Source of the DNA: Endoconidiophora laricicola
Taxonomy: Eukaryota; Ascomycota; Sordariomycetes; Microascales; Ceratocystidaceae
Assembly: GCA_001640655.1 (NCBI GenBank)
Contig: LXGT01000093.1
Location: 29,388-93,387 of the forward strand
Direction of reading: 5' to 3'
DNA length: 64,000 nt
Below are positions 50,869-63,244 of the stretch, piece after piece (position 1 is the stretch's first letter; the number at the start of each line of letters is the position of its first letter). The notes under the pieces were generated by a model that was not told the DNA's origin, did not search any database, and worked only from the letters and a program-made list of their open reading frames with translations. The position numbers and the translations under genes are program-made.

Positions 50869-53576
50869 TGCAGCTAAGAGGGCAATTGACGGAAACAGAC
50901 GATATAAAATGCGCAGAATAACCAAGACGGGCTGCTCTTTGGGCCCTATGATAGTATGGGAGAGTGTGTATTGTAAGCTCTGTTTGCGGCAGGAATAACA
51001 AACCAGGAAGACAGCCAAATGGCGATTGTCAGGAACTATAGAAGGACAACAAGAAAGAACAAATCTAGCTTTGACAGAGAAAATACAAATGACATAATGG
51101 GTAACTAATCTTTTCCTTTGTCTAACTAACCCCTGCTAAAGAAAAGATTCGAAGTTGCATGGATGCCAGTTGCTACTAGTAGTATCAGAAGCCTAGGCGC
51201 ATCAATTAACCGCCTGAGCCCTGCATCTTCCCTTCTGAAAATCGCGGGGCAATCCAGCATCAGGAAATTAACTGACCTCGGCATAGGGAAGAAGAAACGC
51301 ACTGTTTCTCTGTTAATCGTTCCTTAATATCCCCAGATATCCCAATGTTCGGTTGGTCACCTGACCTTCTCAATAAAATGAAAACCATACATATTAGCAA
51401 AAAAAAAAACCAACTTTGGCGGTTTGATAAGTCAGGTCACGAGGTAAAAATCGTGCTTCATGTTAAGTTCGGCCGAATTTCCAAACCATTCGTTAAGAGA
51501 TGGAAATAAATAATATCCTAAGTTCGATATGGTGCTACTTCGACTAGAGCGTTCAGTAGGCTACAACCAAGACTACAGCAAGTGATCACTATCACCAGAG
51601 ATACAGCTACCACTCCAGTAATCTACAGTGTGATAAGTGGTGCGCAATTTAGCTGAATTTCAAGCTACTCTTTTTGAAAGATTCAAGTCCTGGTGAAGCA
51701 GGAATCACGGTAGACATTCCTACGTTGTGGTTATTTGCACATTTAGTTTGGTCTAGATTTAAGGACTAAATGAGAGGAAAGGCCTAAAACAGCTGACTGG
51801 GTTACCATTTATTTTACACTATCATTGCTAAGATACTACATACGGTAGGCTTCTGTGATTACCTTGTACCACTTACTGCAAACCTATCTATTATAGCTAT
51901 ACTATTGACAAAAAGTGACAACGGATTGTTGATGACATAGTTGAAAGCTGGACATATCGGGCTGATCGCATGCCAAGGTTGGACCAAGGCTGCAAGTACA
52001 CCATGACTGTCCTCTGGAGGCAGATAGACAGCCTTTTACGCAGTTGCTGGTATGTAGTCATGCCAAGAAGAGAGCGTCAGCAGAATATATATATGGGGAG
52101 CACTATGGGACATTTAGAGACCACGGGGCATACTGGGCAAAACTAGGACGGCCATTGACAATCCATCAGAGCAGACGCTACTACGACAGTAAGAGATCAG
52201 CTTGTATCTATGTGACTGCCACAAGCCCCCCCGAACAGGCAAATGCGCTCCTCTCAAACCTGTGAACTAAAAGGGCATACTAGTATTAGTATAGACGGCT
52301 ACAAGGGTAGAAGACAGAAAGAGTGTGGATTTAGGCTACTGATACTGGCAAGAGATTTATCCCTGTGGAAAACAAGTAAATATAAGAATATAGTCTACAT
52401 GCTCTCAACCCAGACGGAGATTGAGACAGGAACATACAACTACATCATCGTTAGTGAATTCTTGAAATATTCTTCGCAGTCAATTGCCTCTATGATTTTC
52501 AGCACCAATACGACATTCTTGATCTGGTGGATCCTTATTTTGATTTGAACTTGGATGTATATTCAAAGGTTGTAGTACAAAGCTTCTATCACAGCAGCTG
52601 ATACCTTGGTAAATAAAGATAATACATTGCGGGAATCTCGTATAATGCCCGGATTGAGTGGTGGGGTGGGTCGAAGATCGGTACATGTTAATTTGAAAAG
52701 GTACTTAGTATGAAGAATGTATGGGTGCACTTAACGTGAATATGAAAAGAAAAGAAAAGGAAACAGCCAGGAAGACTACCATGCCTATTCTAGCTGCCAA
52801 ACGGAAAATCGATACAAAGGGCCGGAAAGGAAACACCGGGACTGTAAAGCTAAGAGCAAATAGACTAGAAGACACGCTGTATGTGTGTGTGTGTGTGCAT
52901 TTAACGTCTACCTACAATGCTACGCAATCAAACGACGCAAGAAGATATCTTATTCCACCGGCCCCGTACTTTGTCCCGTTGTCGTTGTCTCTGCTACTCC
53001 TACTTCTGAAGAACCAAATCTGTAACCACATTTGCCTAGTGGTTATATATGTCACAATTATTCTCATATTGAAAACGTGAATTCTGTGTTGAAATGTGTA
53101 AGATAGTAAGACCGGGGCTATATTACGTGAGAAGCTCAAGTATACTTGTTAATAACATTGATTTCGTCTGTATAGAAACTCTCCACAGCAATCCTCTCTT
53201 GCGTTGATACTTTGAATTGGAGATAAGTCCACTGTGTAGAAGTGAGAGTGTTGAAGTAAAAGCACTTGCCATGTGAAAGTCATATCCTGCTTTTATGTAT
53301 TGTATACCTATCTCAAATTTACGCCTAGTCTCGTCATAGTTCACATCTAATTAATGATTTAAAAAAAAATTTACGCCTTCGACCCACCGTACTAACCCTA
53401 CTGGTAAATATGGGCATTATGTCAATTCCCTATATGACAACTAGCTTAAAAGGTATCACAATCGCTGCCTAGCAGGGCGTTTCAGACGTGTTCGCTAAGT
53501 TCAATTATATATCTTAGAGAGAGGCGGGAAAAAAGTTTTCGTCAACAGTAAAAACCAACATCACTAGATTAGACAA
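50869..53576. other. Divergent intergenic region of 2.7 kb
   Basis: It separates the divergent PEX7 and AlkB-type genes. It holds copy C of the dispersed repeat (52889-52938), a run of seven C (52226-52232) and a 73-codon protein-like frame without ATG (52044-52265) that matches nothing I know. No complete gene was recognised. Confidence 0.5.
52889..52938 (+). repeat. Dispersed short repeat, copy C
   Basis: It matches copy B over a 37-base core (35 of 37 identical) and is preceded by a GT microsatellite of about 15 bases. Copy A at 871-917 is a diverged inverted member. Confidence 0.65.
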
Positions 53577-55183
53577 ATGGACGCCTTTGTGGTTCATAAG
53601 CGGAAACGTATCGACGATGAAGCTTCCAAGCCCGTCCGTCTTGGTGCAGAACTAAAAGACACTCATGAGAATGAGCCAACCGAAGTCAAGCTCGCGATCT
53701 TAGCGTCCAAGTTCCCCGCCATTGAAACTGATGCGTTACTAGACATCCTAATCGCACATGAAGGCTCCGTGGCTCTAGCTACAGCCATTCTAACAGCATC
53801 GATGTCATCCGGGACTAGAAAGGAACCCGCTACTATTGGCATCCAAAGCACGCTGCGCAATTTCCGCTCCGTATCTTACCACGACTCAGTCAGAGATTTT
53901 GCAGGAGCTAGAACGGCAGCTGGTTCGGCGGCAAAGCGACGAAAACATGCACTGAAGACGGGAACTACATTGCATCTGTATGACAGCCGTGACATCGCCG
54001 AACACACGCCTTGCACTATAATTCATAATTTTCTTCCGGCAGACGAGGCAAATGCTCTGCTTATGGAACTCGTCGATGAAGCAACGACATTTGAGAAGAT
54101 AAATTTCAAATTGTTCGACAACGTTTGTTCAAGTCCACATACATCGGCTTTCTACGTGGAAACTTACGATGAGCTTCGGCGACAAAAGACAGAATATGCA
54201 TACAATGGTGGGCGTATCAAGGTACATTAATCTATACAAAGTAGTGCTCCTCAGCTTTAGCACACACTTATATGGTATCAAGCTGACTTCTCCCCCTTTC
54301 AAAGGATGTTCGGCGCCTCACACCAAATCTAGCCTTGGTGAAAGCCAAAGTCGCACAGGCTGTCAACCGCGAGATCAAAGCTCGAATCGATGACTTATAT
54401 GATGGCGTCAAACTCCCCTTCCAATCCCCTGACGGCTGGAGCCCCAATGTCGCCCTCGTCAACTGCTATCGTGGCGCCAAGGAAAATGTCGGCTGGCACA
54501 GCGACCAATTAACTTATCTCGGGCCCCGCGCCACCATCGGATCGCTTTCACTCGGTGTAGCCCGCGAGTTCCGCGTCCGTCGGATTCTTCCTCGATTCGA
54601 CGATGTACCAAAGTTTACACATGAATTCGCCGAGGCAGGCTGTCATAACTCGCAGCTCCCCGAGCCAGCGCCACCACTATCGGCATTAGAGACATCTTCA
54701 ACAATGCCTATCAACGATAGTGTTGACGAAGATACTCTAGGCGGCCAGATCTCGCTCCATCTTCCCCACAACTCTCTTCTCATCATGCATGCCGACATGC
54801 AAGAAGAATGGAAACACTCCATAGCGCCGGCTCAGAGCATTGATCCACACCCGTTAGCCGGCAATGTGCGCATTAACATTACCTACCGCGACTACAAGGA
54901 CTATATGCACCCGCGCTATACGCCGCTATGCAAATGTAGCGTGCCGTGTGTCTTGCGCGTCGTCCAGCGCAAGAGGGAATCTAGAGGCCGTTATTTCTGG
55001 ATGTGTCATGCTTGTAATGTGCCTGGGCGCCGAGGCTGTGATTACTTTCTCTGGGCACAGTTCGATGATGATGGCCGGCCGTTGAATATGCGCCGGGAGA
55101 TGCCGCTGGAGGTGCCGATATCAAAAAAGGATGAGACACATATAGAGACCACTACTTCTACCAATACTACCACTGAACGTTAA
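53577..55183 (+). CDS. CUE-AlkB-GRF 2-oxoglutarate/Fe(II) dioxygenase
   Basis: Exons 53577-54221 and 54305-55183, with an 83-nt phase-0 intron (AAG|GTACAT, GCTGAC, AAG), give 507 residues. Residues 37-73 form a CUE-like ubiquitin-binding helix set (FPAIETDALLDIL). The AlkB-type double-stranded beta-helix spans about 125-412. Its iron ligands are His280 and Asp282 (WHSD) and His386 (WKHS), with the 2-oxoglutarate-binding Arg404 and the following Arg410 (RINITYR). A GRF-type zinc finger at about 422-465 (CKC, WMCHACN, GCDYFLW) is the single-stranded nucleic acid binding module also found in APE2 and TOP3A. AlkB-family enzymes remove alkyl groups from damaged bases or RNA. The three-part layout suggests DNA repair recruited by ubiquitin and by single-stranded DNA. 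All catalytic residues are present. The substrate is not known from sequence. Confidence 0.92.
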
Positions 55184-55303
55184 CGCAGAATGCACTAAAA
55201 AAACAAGAAGATACGGCCGTACTATACATCATCATACAAGATGCATCGATTGCTACTATGGAGGTTACCAATCGTACGAAGATAGCAAGTCTTCAGACAT
55301 TCG

Positions 55304-57138
55304 CTAGTCGTCCTGAACCAATTCCTTGATCTCCTCGTCATCGGCCACAGTCCCTTCCACACCCACATAGATCTTTCCTCCGCGAGGACCACCGCCGTCC
55401 TGTAGCCAGAAATCAACTTCGTCCACAATGTCGTAGACGGTATCTTCAATTATCTGCTCTCTCAGTCGCTCTGACAAGGGTCTCAGCATCCTTAGGCATT
55501 CCGCGCGGCTATTCCACGTCTTAGCCTTCGGCTCGACATATTCTGCCGGTGGGAACCAGAACTTGGGGCCGAAGTTCGTCTCTGCGGATCCCATACGGAA
55601 CACGCTGACGGCCGGATAGTATCCAATAGTACCATCGTCCAGACCTTCGCGTCCGCCACCCAACAGTATAGGTTTCGAGGCGGGTGGCAAAAAGCACAGC
55701 AGGTTCTCGAATGCTTTGCCCATCAATTCACCGTTTTTGTATATCTTGATATATGAGCCTGGTAGTGTGCGCAGTGCAGGCTGTGGGTGATTCGGGTTTG
55801 GCGGCTCACTCGCAGACGACATCGGCGTGGTTCCTGGGGCGCCGGCTTTGATGCTTCCTGCAGGTGCGGGGTTCATCAGATCCTCTAACTCGCGTGTGGC
55901 ATGGTAGTCAATCTGTTCGAAATAGATGTGTGATTTAAAGCGGATAGGGATCCTGTCGCGCACAATGTTTGCTGCCTCCGCGCTCTCAGGGCTATGATTA
56001 GCCGGCACTTCGTCACTGTCGACCGCGGGGTTGTATTGGCCGGCCAATATCTTTCTCTGTAGGTTTTCGCTGGGCAAATATATCTCCATCCCTAACACAT
56101 CGCCTTCTTCAATGTCCTCGCCGGGAGGCAAAAACGGTTTCGGCCGTGACATGTGGACCTTGTGGCCCTCTTTGTCGCGGATACCGTAGCTATACGCATC
56201 AAAGCCTACGGGCGCATCCAGCGATGCTTCACGGCGTGCAAATCCTACGCGCACATGTGGGCCGCCAACATCTTTACGCTTCTCCTTTTCAGTTTCTTTG
56301 TCCTTTTTGGCACTGCGTGAGATGCCCTTGGTGATGCGCACCTCCCAGAACCAGCGGCCTTCGCGAACAGACATGTTCGCGCGGGCCATACGGAAGCCTT
56401 TATCGGTAGTCACAGAGCGGCAGTTGCGGTCAAAGTAGATGTGCATTGCGGAGTCTTCGATGCTCATATGCGGGCCATATGGTGGTGGTTCGGTATGATG
56501 ATAATAGTGCGATGAAGGAAACAAGCGGTCGGCGATACAACGAGTGTAGTGGTATCCGCGTTTGTTGTAGACACTAGAAGACGCTAGAGGTTAGCAGCTG
56601 TAGGCAGCTGGTCAATAAACAGCGGTAGTTCAGGTAGTAGAGTTACATACTGATCGGTGGCATCGCAAAATTCGATGGTCGATCCATCGAGGCTGGTAAT
56701 GTCATGTTTTGGTACCATAGCCGTAGCGCGGGCGTCCTCAAAGTCAACGGGCTTAGGCGGAGCCAGCTTGTAGCGCGCAGGTGCGATTTCGCTCGGCAGC
56801 AACCCACCCTTGATTTGGCCCTTGGATGGGTCAGGCGTGACAGCCTTTGCATCGCGCTTCTTTCCTACCGGCTCTTTCTTCACGCGGACGGGCTTGAGCG
56901 TAACATCGTCGGCAACTGCGCGCGTCTTGTTCGGTGAGGGGAGTTCAAGGATGTCTGAGGGCATGTGATGGCCCTGTTTATCAGGAATTCGCCTGACGGA
57001 CTTAGACGGCACCATTGTCGATGTTGATGAGGTTGTTGTTGTCGTAGGAGCGGATGGTGCCGCAAGAGTCGACGATGATAAACTAGCGGCAGCGTTGGGG
57101 GTCGTTTCACGCGACGGCGTCCCTCGATCTGAGCCCAT
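55304..57138 (-). CDS. bre2: COMPASS complex subunit BRE2 (Ash2-type SPRY protein)
   Basis: Exons on the minus strand, 57138-56651 and 56573-55304, with a 78-nt phase-2 intron (GTATGT, GCTAAC, TAG), give 585 residues. The N-terminal 110 residues are Ser/Thr/Pro-rich and then basic. The SPRY domain runs from about 180 to 480 with a large acidic/Pro insert. Visible blocks are NKRGYHYTRC, HIYFDRNCRSVTTDKGFRMA, EGRWFWEVRI, VGFARREASLDAPVGFDAYSYGIR and GSYIKIYKNGE. A C-terminal helix (ECLRMLRPLSERLREQI) resembles the DPY30-binding segment. BRE2/Ash2 is a core part of COMPASS, which methylates histone H3 Lys4. There is no N-terminal PHD/winged-helix region as in animal ASH2L, as in yeast Bre2. The gene is convergent with the AlkB-type gene, 120 bases between stops. 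Confidence 0.94.
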
Positions 57139-58150
57139 GTTAGAAAATGAAGTTTATAAAATCTAATTGAGGGGCAGAAATGAATGCAAGTCAATGCGTG
57201 TTTGTCGGGCGGCAGATCGTTTGCCAGTTCGTTTGTTGGTCGTTCTATAAGCGGTAGCTGCAGTTTTCTGCATAATTGTGTTGCTGCTTGGCGATCTTTT
57301 TTCTAGCTTGTCTAGTGCGCTGTGTTCCTCAAAAAGTCAGCTTCTGATTGGCCAAAATCCCAGTAATATCATTGTCACAACTTCAAAAAAAAAAAAAAAA
57401 AGGAAAAGACATCATTTGCGCTCCAAATATTAGAAAATTTACTATTAACATACTAATAGCAGTTGTATTGATTAAAAATAGCGATCACTCAATGCATGCG
57501 AGTAACTAATAGACAGATAAATGGCCAATATCTGAAGTGTGCACGAAAGGAGAGGCAAAACAACGAATTATCGTCATCGGATAATATGTGTGCAAATCAT
57601 TGTAGCGTTCAGTGCATCAATAGATGTAGCAATCAATAAAAACATGAAGAGTTAAATACCAGAGATCCAAAAGGTACCGAGAGTAACGATATGTGCTTTC
57701 TTTCTCGGGCGTCCAACTTGATTCGGGTAGGTGCAAATGGCCGAAAAATCAACCATAAGTTGTAACAGAAGAGTTGGAAAAAAAACTTGGAGCCGAGCCG
57801 TTGATCCAAAAAACGAATCGGCCCAAAGCCAGCTCGGAAGCCGCCCTCTTTTTTTTCTTTCTTTTTTTTCTTAGGGCCAGTTCTACGGCGATGATTAACG
57901 ATCTATATCCCATCAGACCAAACCAGAAACAGAAGAAAACAGAGGCTATGAGTACAGATATAACGGTATACAACGCGCACATAGTAGCCGTCGACTAGGT
58001 GGTAAAACTTAGCAGACAGCCACGCCCACGTCTACCAAGGCAAGGCGGCTTAGTACAGACGCTTGCTAGACAATATAAGAGAGAAGATACGCTTCGAGTG
58101 GTGATATAACAATAGCAACAGTAGTCGCATAGTGAGTCCAGGAGACCTTT
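57139..58150. other. Intergenic: BRE2 promoter and CCDC124-like 3' region
   Basis: About 1 kb, AT-rich, with an inverted CCAAT box (57347-57351) and an A run near 57385. No gene was recognised. A 74-codon frame at 57774-57998 is low-complexity. Confidence 0.5.
57347..57351 (-). promoter_or_regulatory. CCAAT box upstream of BRE2
   Basis: GGCCAAT reads on the minus strand 209 bases before the start codon. The distance is usual for a fungal HAP/CCAAT site. It is inferred from sequence alone. Confidence 0.35.
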
Positions 58151-58882
58151 TCAATGCTTCTTAGTAAGCAGCTTCTCCATTCTCTGGGTCTCGCCTGAAC
58201 GCATGTTAGTGATCTCATCACGAGTCGCATTGTAGCCTGCAGTGGCCTGGTTGAACGGGTTCTCTGGTGACTTCTCAAACTCCTTGACAATACGCTCCTC
58301 GCGCTGTTGCTTACGCAGACCGGCGCCTTCGCCCGAGGTAGCCATTTCTTCCAGACGGCGCGCCATGTACGTCTTGAGGGCCTTGGGGTAGCGGCGCTCA
58401 GGGTGCTGCTCGATTTTAATTTCGTTGCTAGCATCGTTAGCTAGGGTCAGGGCATCCAAGGCCGAGTCGATACCCGATGCGTTCAGCGTAGCTAGCTTGG
58501 ATGGCTGTTCCGAGCCGAAAGAGTCGATATCGCCTAGCTTAAGAGCGCGAGTCTTCTTAGGGGCCTGCTTAGAGTTCTTTGCTGCAGTTCCCTTAGTGGT
58601 AGGTAGCGAAGCTTCATCTTCACGATTCAGAGCATCCTTCTCAGCCTTCTTGCGAGCCTGCTCGGCCTTCTTAGCAGCAGCAGCATCTCTAACGCAAAGT
58701 AGTCATGTTAGCAAATGTACAGCATGTTTCGATCGCAAGGATATAGTGATTGATTACTTCTTCGAATTGTCTTTAACACCAGCTTCCCACTTCTTCGCCT
58801 CAGCAGCATCGGCTTCAGCCTTCTGCTTCGCCTTCTTATCTTCTGCGTTCTGCTGCTTCTTAGATTTCCCGCCGGGAGCCAT
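58151..58882 (-). CDS. CCDC124/Lso2-family ribosome-associated coiled-coil protein
   Basis: Exons on the minus strand, 58882-58758 and 58688-58151, with a 69-nt phase-2 intron (GTAATC, GCTAAC, TTAG), give 220 residues. The N-terminal half is Lys/Ala/Glu-rich coiled coil (MAPGGKSKKQQNAEDKKAK and so on). The C-terminal half holds the family block HPERRYPKALKTYMARRLEE and the ending KSPENPFNQ. CCDC124 and its yeast counterpart Lso2 bind idle 80S ribosomes between the subunits and help restart translation after starvation. This protein has the full CCDC124-type C-terminus, which Lso2 lacks. Length matches the family (about 200-230). Confidence 0.9.
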
Positions 58883-61800
58883 GACGTAGATGCTTAATGA
58901 AACGAGTTCCTAATTCAACTATGTTAGAGAGTTGCTTTTTTGATATATCTAACTTAAGTTCGAAGTTGTGTTTATATCTAAAACTTCGATAGCAAGATGT
59001 GCAAATAGCATATAGTATTGACAACTAGTGAGGGCGAAGTGGTGTAGAAATAAGTCACATGCTAATAAGAGCAAATAATATGCATTTGTAAGCTAGGCAG
59101 GTGATGTTTATAGAGAACAAGTAAGAATACTTCAGCTAACAACAACTGCAGTTACGTACCAACGGAAACGAGTATATATAGACAAGACTGGCTTCGTCTT
59201 TGATGAGGCTGCAAATGACAGTTCGTGGGTTATTTGTTGTGATAGAAGATTTATATTTGGCGTCTCCAGCCGACTTGCTATGGCCGAGCTATGCTTGGAG
59301 AAAAGCAGGTGGAGGCGGGGCAAAAAAAGGCATGTTTTGAATGAACAAGCCTAAGTCACGTGCAGGGTTGCGAATATCTGACCCTATCAACGATTGGCAA
59401 AAACAGAGACAAGTTTTTTTTTTATCATTTATTTTATCAAGTTCACTGTGATAAGTTAGACCGGTAGTTAATATAAATATTAGCGAACAGAAACACTTCG
59501 TATTCAAACAAATCAGTATTGAGGCCGATGAAAATAGTACTAATAGCACATTATATGGGTTGAGACAGCAGTATTTGTCCAGAGTCTATAGCGTTATCTC
59601 ATATCGTATTAAAGGTGGGACTAAGATAGTTGGCCAAGTTAACTGGCGCTATTTACTGTTAGTTGTGAATAAACTGCAATTCACTATAGGGCCAAGGACC
59701 GAGCATAACCCTACTGTAATCGTCATTCTTAGCCATATCCTAGACGTATATATGGAGAGAAAGAGAGCTGAGTCTTAATTTTCTAAATAGTCAGTACTCT
59801 GGCGCAGAACGAGGAACTTTGTAACTTGACGTTTCCATCATTCTGCTAGATACCCTGCATGGTGTTGTTTCTACTATTCTGGGCGTGTATTGTGCACCCC
59901 CAAAAGAACCGCCAGAACAAAAAGAAAGGCGAGTTTGTATGCAATAAGTAATATCCCCAACGGCGCTATCTTCCTAAACGATCATATCAATAGGCCTAAT
60001 CCTGGAGACTGTAGAGAGAGCTTAGATCAAGATAAGGGGTTGAAGTGTTACATGGTGCTGTAAATATAATGACTAGGTTTTATATAGTCAAGATGCAGAA
60101 ATATCATCACAAATTAGGCTTTAATAAACGATTGCACATCAAATTGCTGTGTGGGTTTCACATTTTATTCAATGAGGGAGATTTCAGCCGTCACACTGTA
60201 TTAAAAGGAGAGTCTCTATTCCGTAAGTCCCGCTACGAAAAAAATTACACTACTTGGAGCGAGAGAAACAACCTTCCTGAACTAGCCTGATATGACGCAG
60301 GCATGTTCTCGGTATAGTTGAAAGGGAACATGCCCATTCCCACGGTATCGATTATATAGAGGTAACACGTTATAGTCTAGGTTTAAATCGAGTAATGAGT
60401 TATAAAAGAAAATGGTAGTGATAAAGAGAAGGGGATATATCTCAGTTTGGTTTGAGAATATTGGACATAGCTACGCCCATATGGTAGCAATGAGTAATGA
60501 CATCCATTTATATGACTATAACGGGCAGACAACACACGAAGACGTAAGCAGCGTACAGAAGCATGTAAATATACCTATTCGCCGGCATTGGCTTTGGATC
60601 CTACCATCCTAGGTTCTGCTTTCTTGCTTTTCTAGATTTCACTATTTGCGCTTGATACATAGTAGTGTCTCTCTTTTTAGGCTTAGCTGCGGCCGTTTCC
60701 GCCGACCTCATGCACGACAGGGCTTGAAATCGGTGAGATCGCTTGCATTGGGCCGGAAATGGCGGTATTTTGTAGATACAAGCCAACTTAGCCTCATCAC
60801 TAAAATCCCGAGGAGGATCTGATTAGGCACAGAGTGCGTGATGCTTGACATGCAGCTTACTCCGGATCGACTTGGGATTGTGAGGGATACAATGGTAAAG
60901 GTTCAGTCTATGATACTACATCAAATCAATATAAGAGATTGTATATATAGTTAGCGTGATTGGCTTTGGAAGCGCCGCTTCATAGATGACTCCTGATGCA
61001 CACTCTCTATCATGATATTCGGCTATCAAAAGATCAATACTTTATGTATAAAAAAGCTCTTTAGATTGGTGCTAGTGAGTTTCTTGCGCTTACCATCTAT
61101 GAGAAGCAAAAGACAATGAACATACAGGCTGCAGAAAGGTACTGACCACAGGTGACGGTAGACACGGCCAATAAGCTCAATACCTGAGATTCAGGTGGCT
61201 GCTGACCTATGATCACCAACGGGATCAAAACGGCTGCCATACTGCTACGTATATGTATGTGCTGTGACAACGCATGAGTGCATAGTGGCAAAATGTATAC
61301 CGTAGGGGGAAAGCGACATAAGGAACAGGCCTTCATGATATGGCGTATCGCTTCATGACAGTCGCCATTCAGAAGTTGATGTACATTTTAAGACGTACCC
61401 ACATTGGATTCATACATTTTCAAATGAACCAGGCTAAACAAGAAGTATTTACCGAACCATAAAGTAAGCGGGATCTATATCTGAGACATCACCCTGTTTC
61501 TCATCGTAAAATACGTATATGAAGTCATATATCAGGAGTGATATCTTGGTGGGCACTACCGCCACGCCCCTACTTCGTCATGTACTATATCTGTCACTTC
61601 ATATAGGTCGTTTTGCCTTTGCCTGGTTTACTTCCGCTTAGAAATCTAGCTGCAAGTTAATGGCGCATAGAAAACACAAGAGTGGTTCTTAAACGTCACG
61701 CCAGTAGGGTAGATGAAAAACAGGCCGAGTGGAAAGTAAGCAAGCAAATGTAAGGAGAGGCAAGCGACGAAAAGAAAGGCCACATTACACTGCCTGTATC

Positions 61801-62527
61801 GGATGCTGTAGCCCCCCGCATCATTGAGTGGCCAAGACACACATACCCAACCTTCGTTCACCGAGTGGTCATCAAAATGTAGCTCGCCCAGAACAGCTAT
61901 TACAAGAGAAAAGAAACATCTAGCACTAGATGCCTTGAGTCGTTTTCTATGCACGCATCTGCGATGTAGGGCTTGGTTGTGTATCTTGGAAATCTCATAT
62001 GCCGCCTGGTTATGCTGGTGCGAGGACTAAGGTCGGGGGACTGTCTCTCTTGTCTACCCCTGCGATAAAATGGGCATCATACAATGACGCGAAGCTGCCT
62101 GAAGACTCTGTGAAGGTAGAGTGGGGTATATCGTGACGTGGGCGTTGTTATCAATGAGTTCCAAGAGGTGCTGATGAGCATATAACGGCATGTTTGCGAG
62201 GCAGGCTGTTTTTTTTTTTTTTTTGGATTTACTAAAGCCCTGGTCATTAGTTTTAATCAGACTGATACGAACACGCCTATGTACACCTCACTAAAGAAGT
62301 TACAAAGCAGCCGCTAGAAGAGGCAATGAAAGCGGGCCGCGCTATGCGCCAAAACTCCGTTAATTATCAGCTTCCGAGTATCCTGGAGTGGTGATATCCC
62401 CTGAAAAAGAGAAGAAACAAAATGCTACGCCAAAGAGCCACACCTGCTATTCAGGATATCAAGCACCGTCACTAAGCCGTGACCTTTCCGGCTAGCGTAT
62501 CCGACAAGGTGACCCTAATACAGCAAG
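58883..62527. other. Gene-poor region of about 3.6 kb
   Basis: The first 500 bases include the promoter of the CCDC124-like gene, with CACGTG (59357-59362) and an inverted CCAAT box (59393-59397). Beyond that only short frames without domains are seen. A T run lies near 62210. No gene is supported. Confidence 0.5.
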
Positions 62528-63244
62528 TAGCCACTCATCATATCTGGCATAAATCTAGACACGTTGATATCATAGTGCTTCAACACACACTTTGAGGGGT
62601 CCCTGTCTATGTCATACGTAATCAGCCCTGACTTGTCTCCGTAGCTTGCTATTATGAAGAACAATGTGTATGCTTAGCAGATGTTAGCTATTGGTCTGAC
62701 AATAAGCAGCTCGTTTTCTAGTGGCGGGTATCTAGATGCTCTATTGAGTCATGTTCGCCCACAGCCAACTATACAGACTAAACTAGGCGCTAGATATAAC
62801 AAGAATATGTTCTATCCCGCTATTTAGGAAGGGCTTGCTTACTGGGATGAAAAAAAGAATGAGCTTCCCACCAAGATGTTCTCAACAAAAGAAAATATTG
62901 AATAGAGAATTAAGAAGGTCATAAGCAATACTATTCCAGAATCCCCGGGCAGCAAAAGGCTCGCGCGGGATGCTTTCAACAGTCACAAGACCTCTGATTT
63001 ATTCTCCGAGATGTTAACCAGCCAACAATTGGTATCAGACGCGGTGAAGGTTCTTTGGGCGTTAGAGACAGCATTAGTCCTCAGTACAGACAAGATATAT
63101 ACCTTTAGATACTACATGTATGAAGTAGATGATAGAAACGGACCCTTGCAATGTTCCGTCAGGGATATGGCGAATAAGGATCTAGGCCATGTTCGTTCAT
63201 CTCGCGTCCAGTCGCCTTGTTTCTTGCCTGTGCCTTTGAGCTGA
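62528..63244 (+). pseudogene. Decayed coding frame with TAG-only stops (RIP-like), unknown family
   Basis: One plus-strand frame reads as protein-like for about 240 codons. It is interrupted by six stops, all TAG: 62528, 62573, 62642, 62675, 62825 and 62903. It then stays open to a TGA at 63242. No TAA or TGA occurs in this frame before that. TAG is what CAG or TGG becomes when CpA changes to TpA, the signature of repeat-induced point mutation. Recognisable protein texture includes SSFSSGGYLDALLSHVRPQP, EGLAYWDEKKNELPTK and VKVLWALETALVLSTDK. I could not assign a family. The true ends are unknown, and it may continue upstream. Confidence 0.4.
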
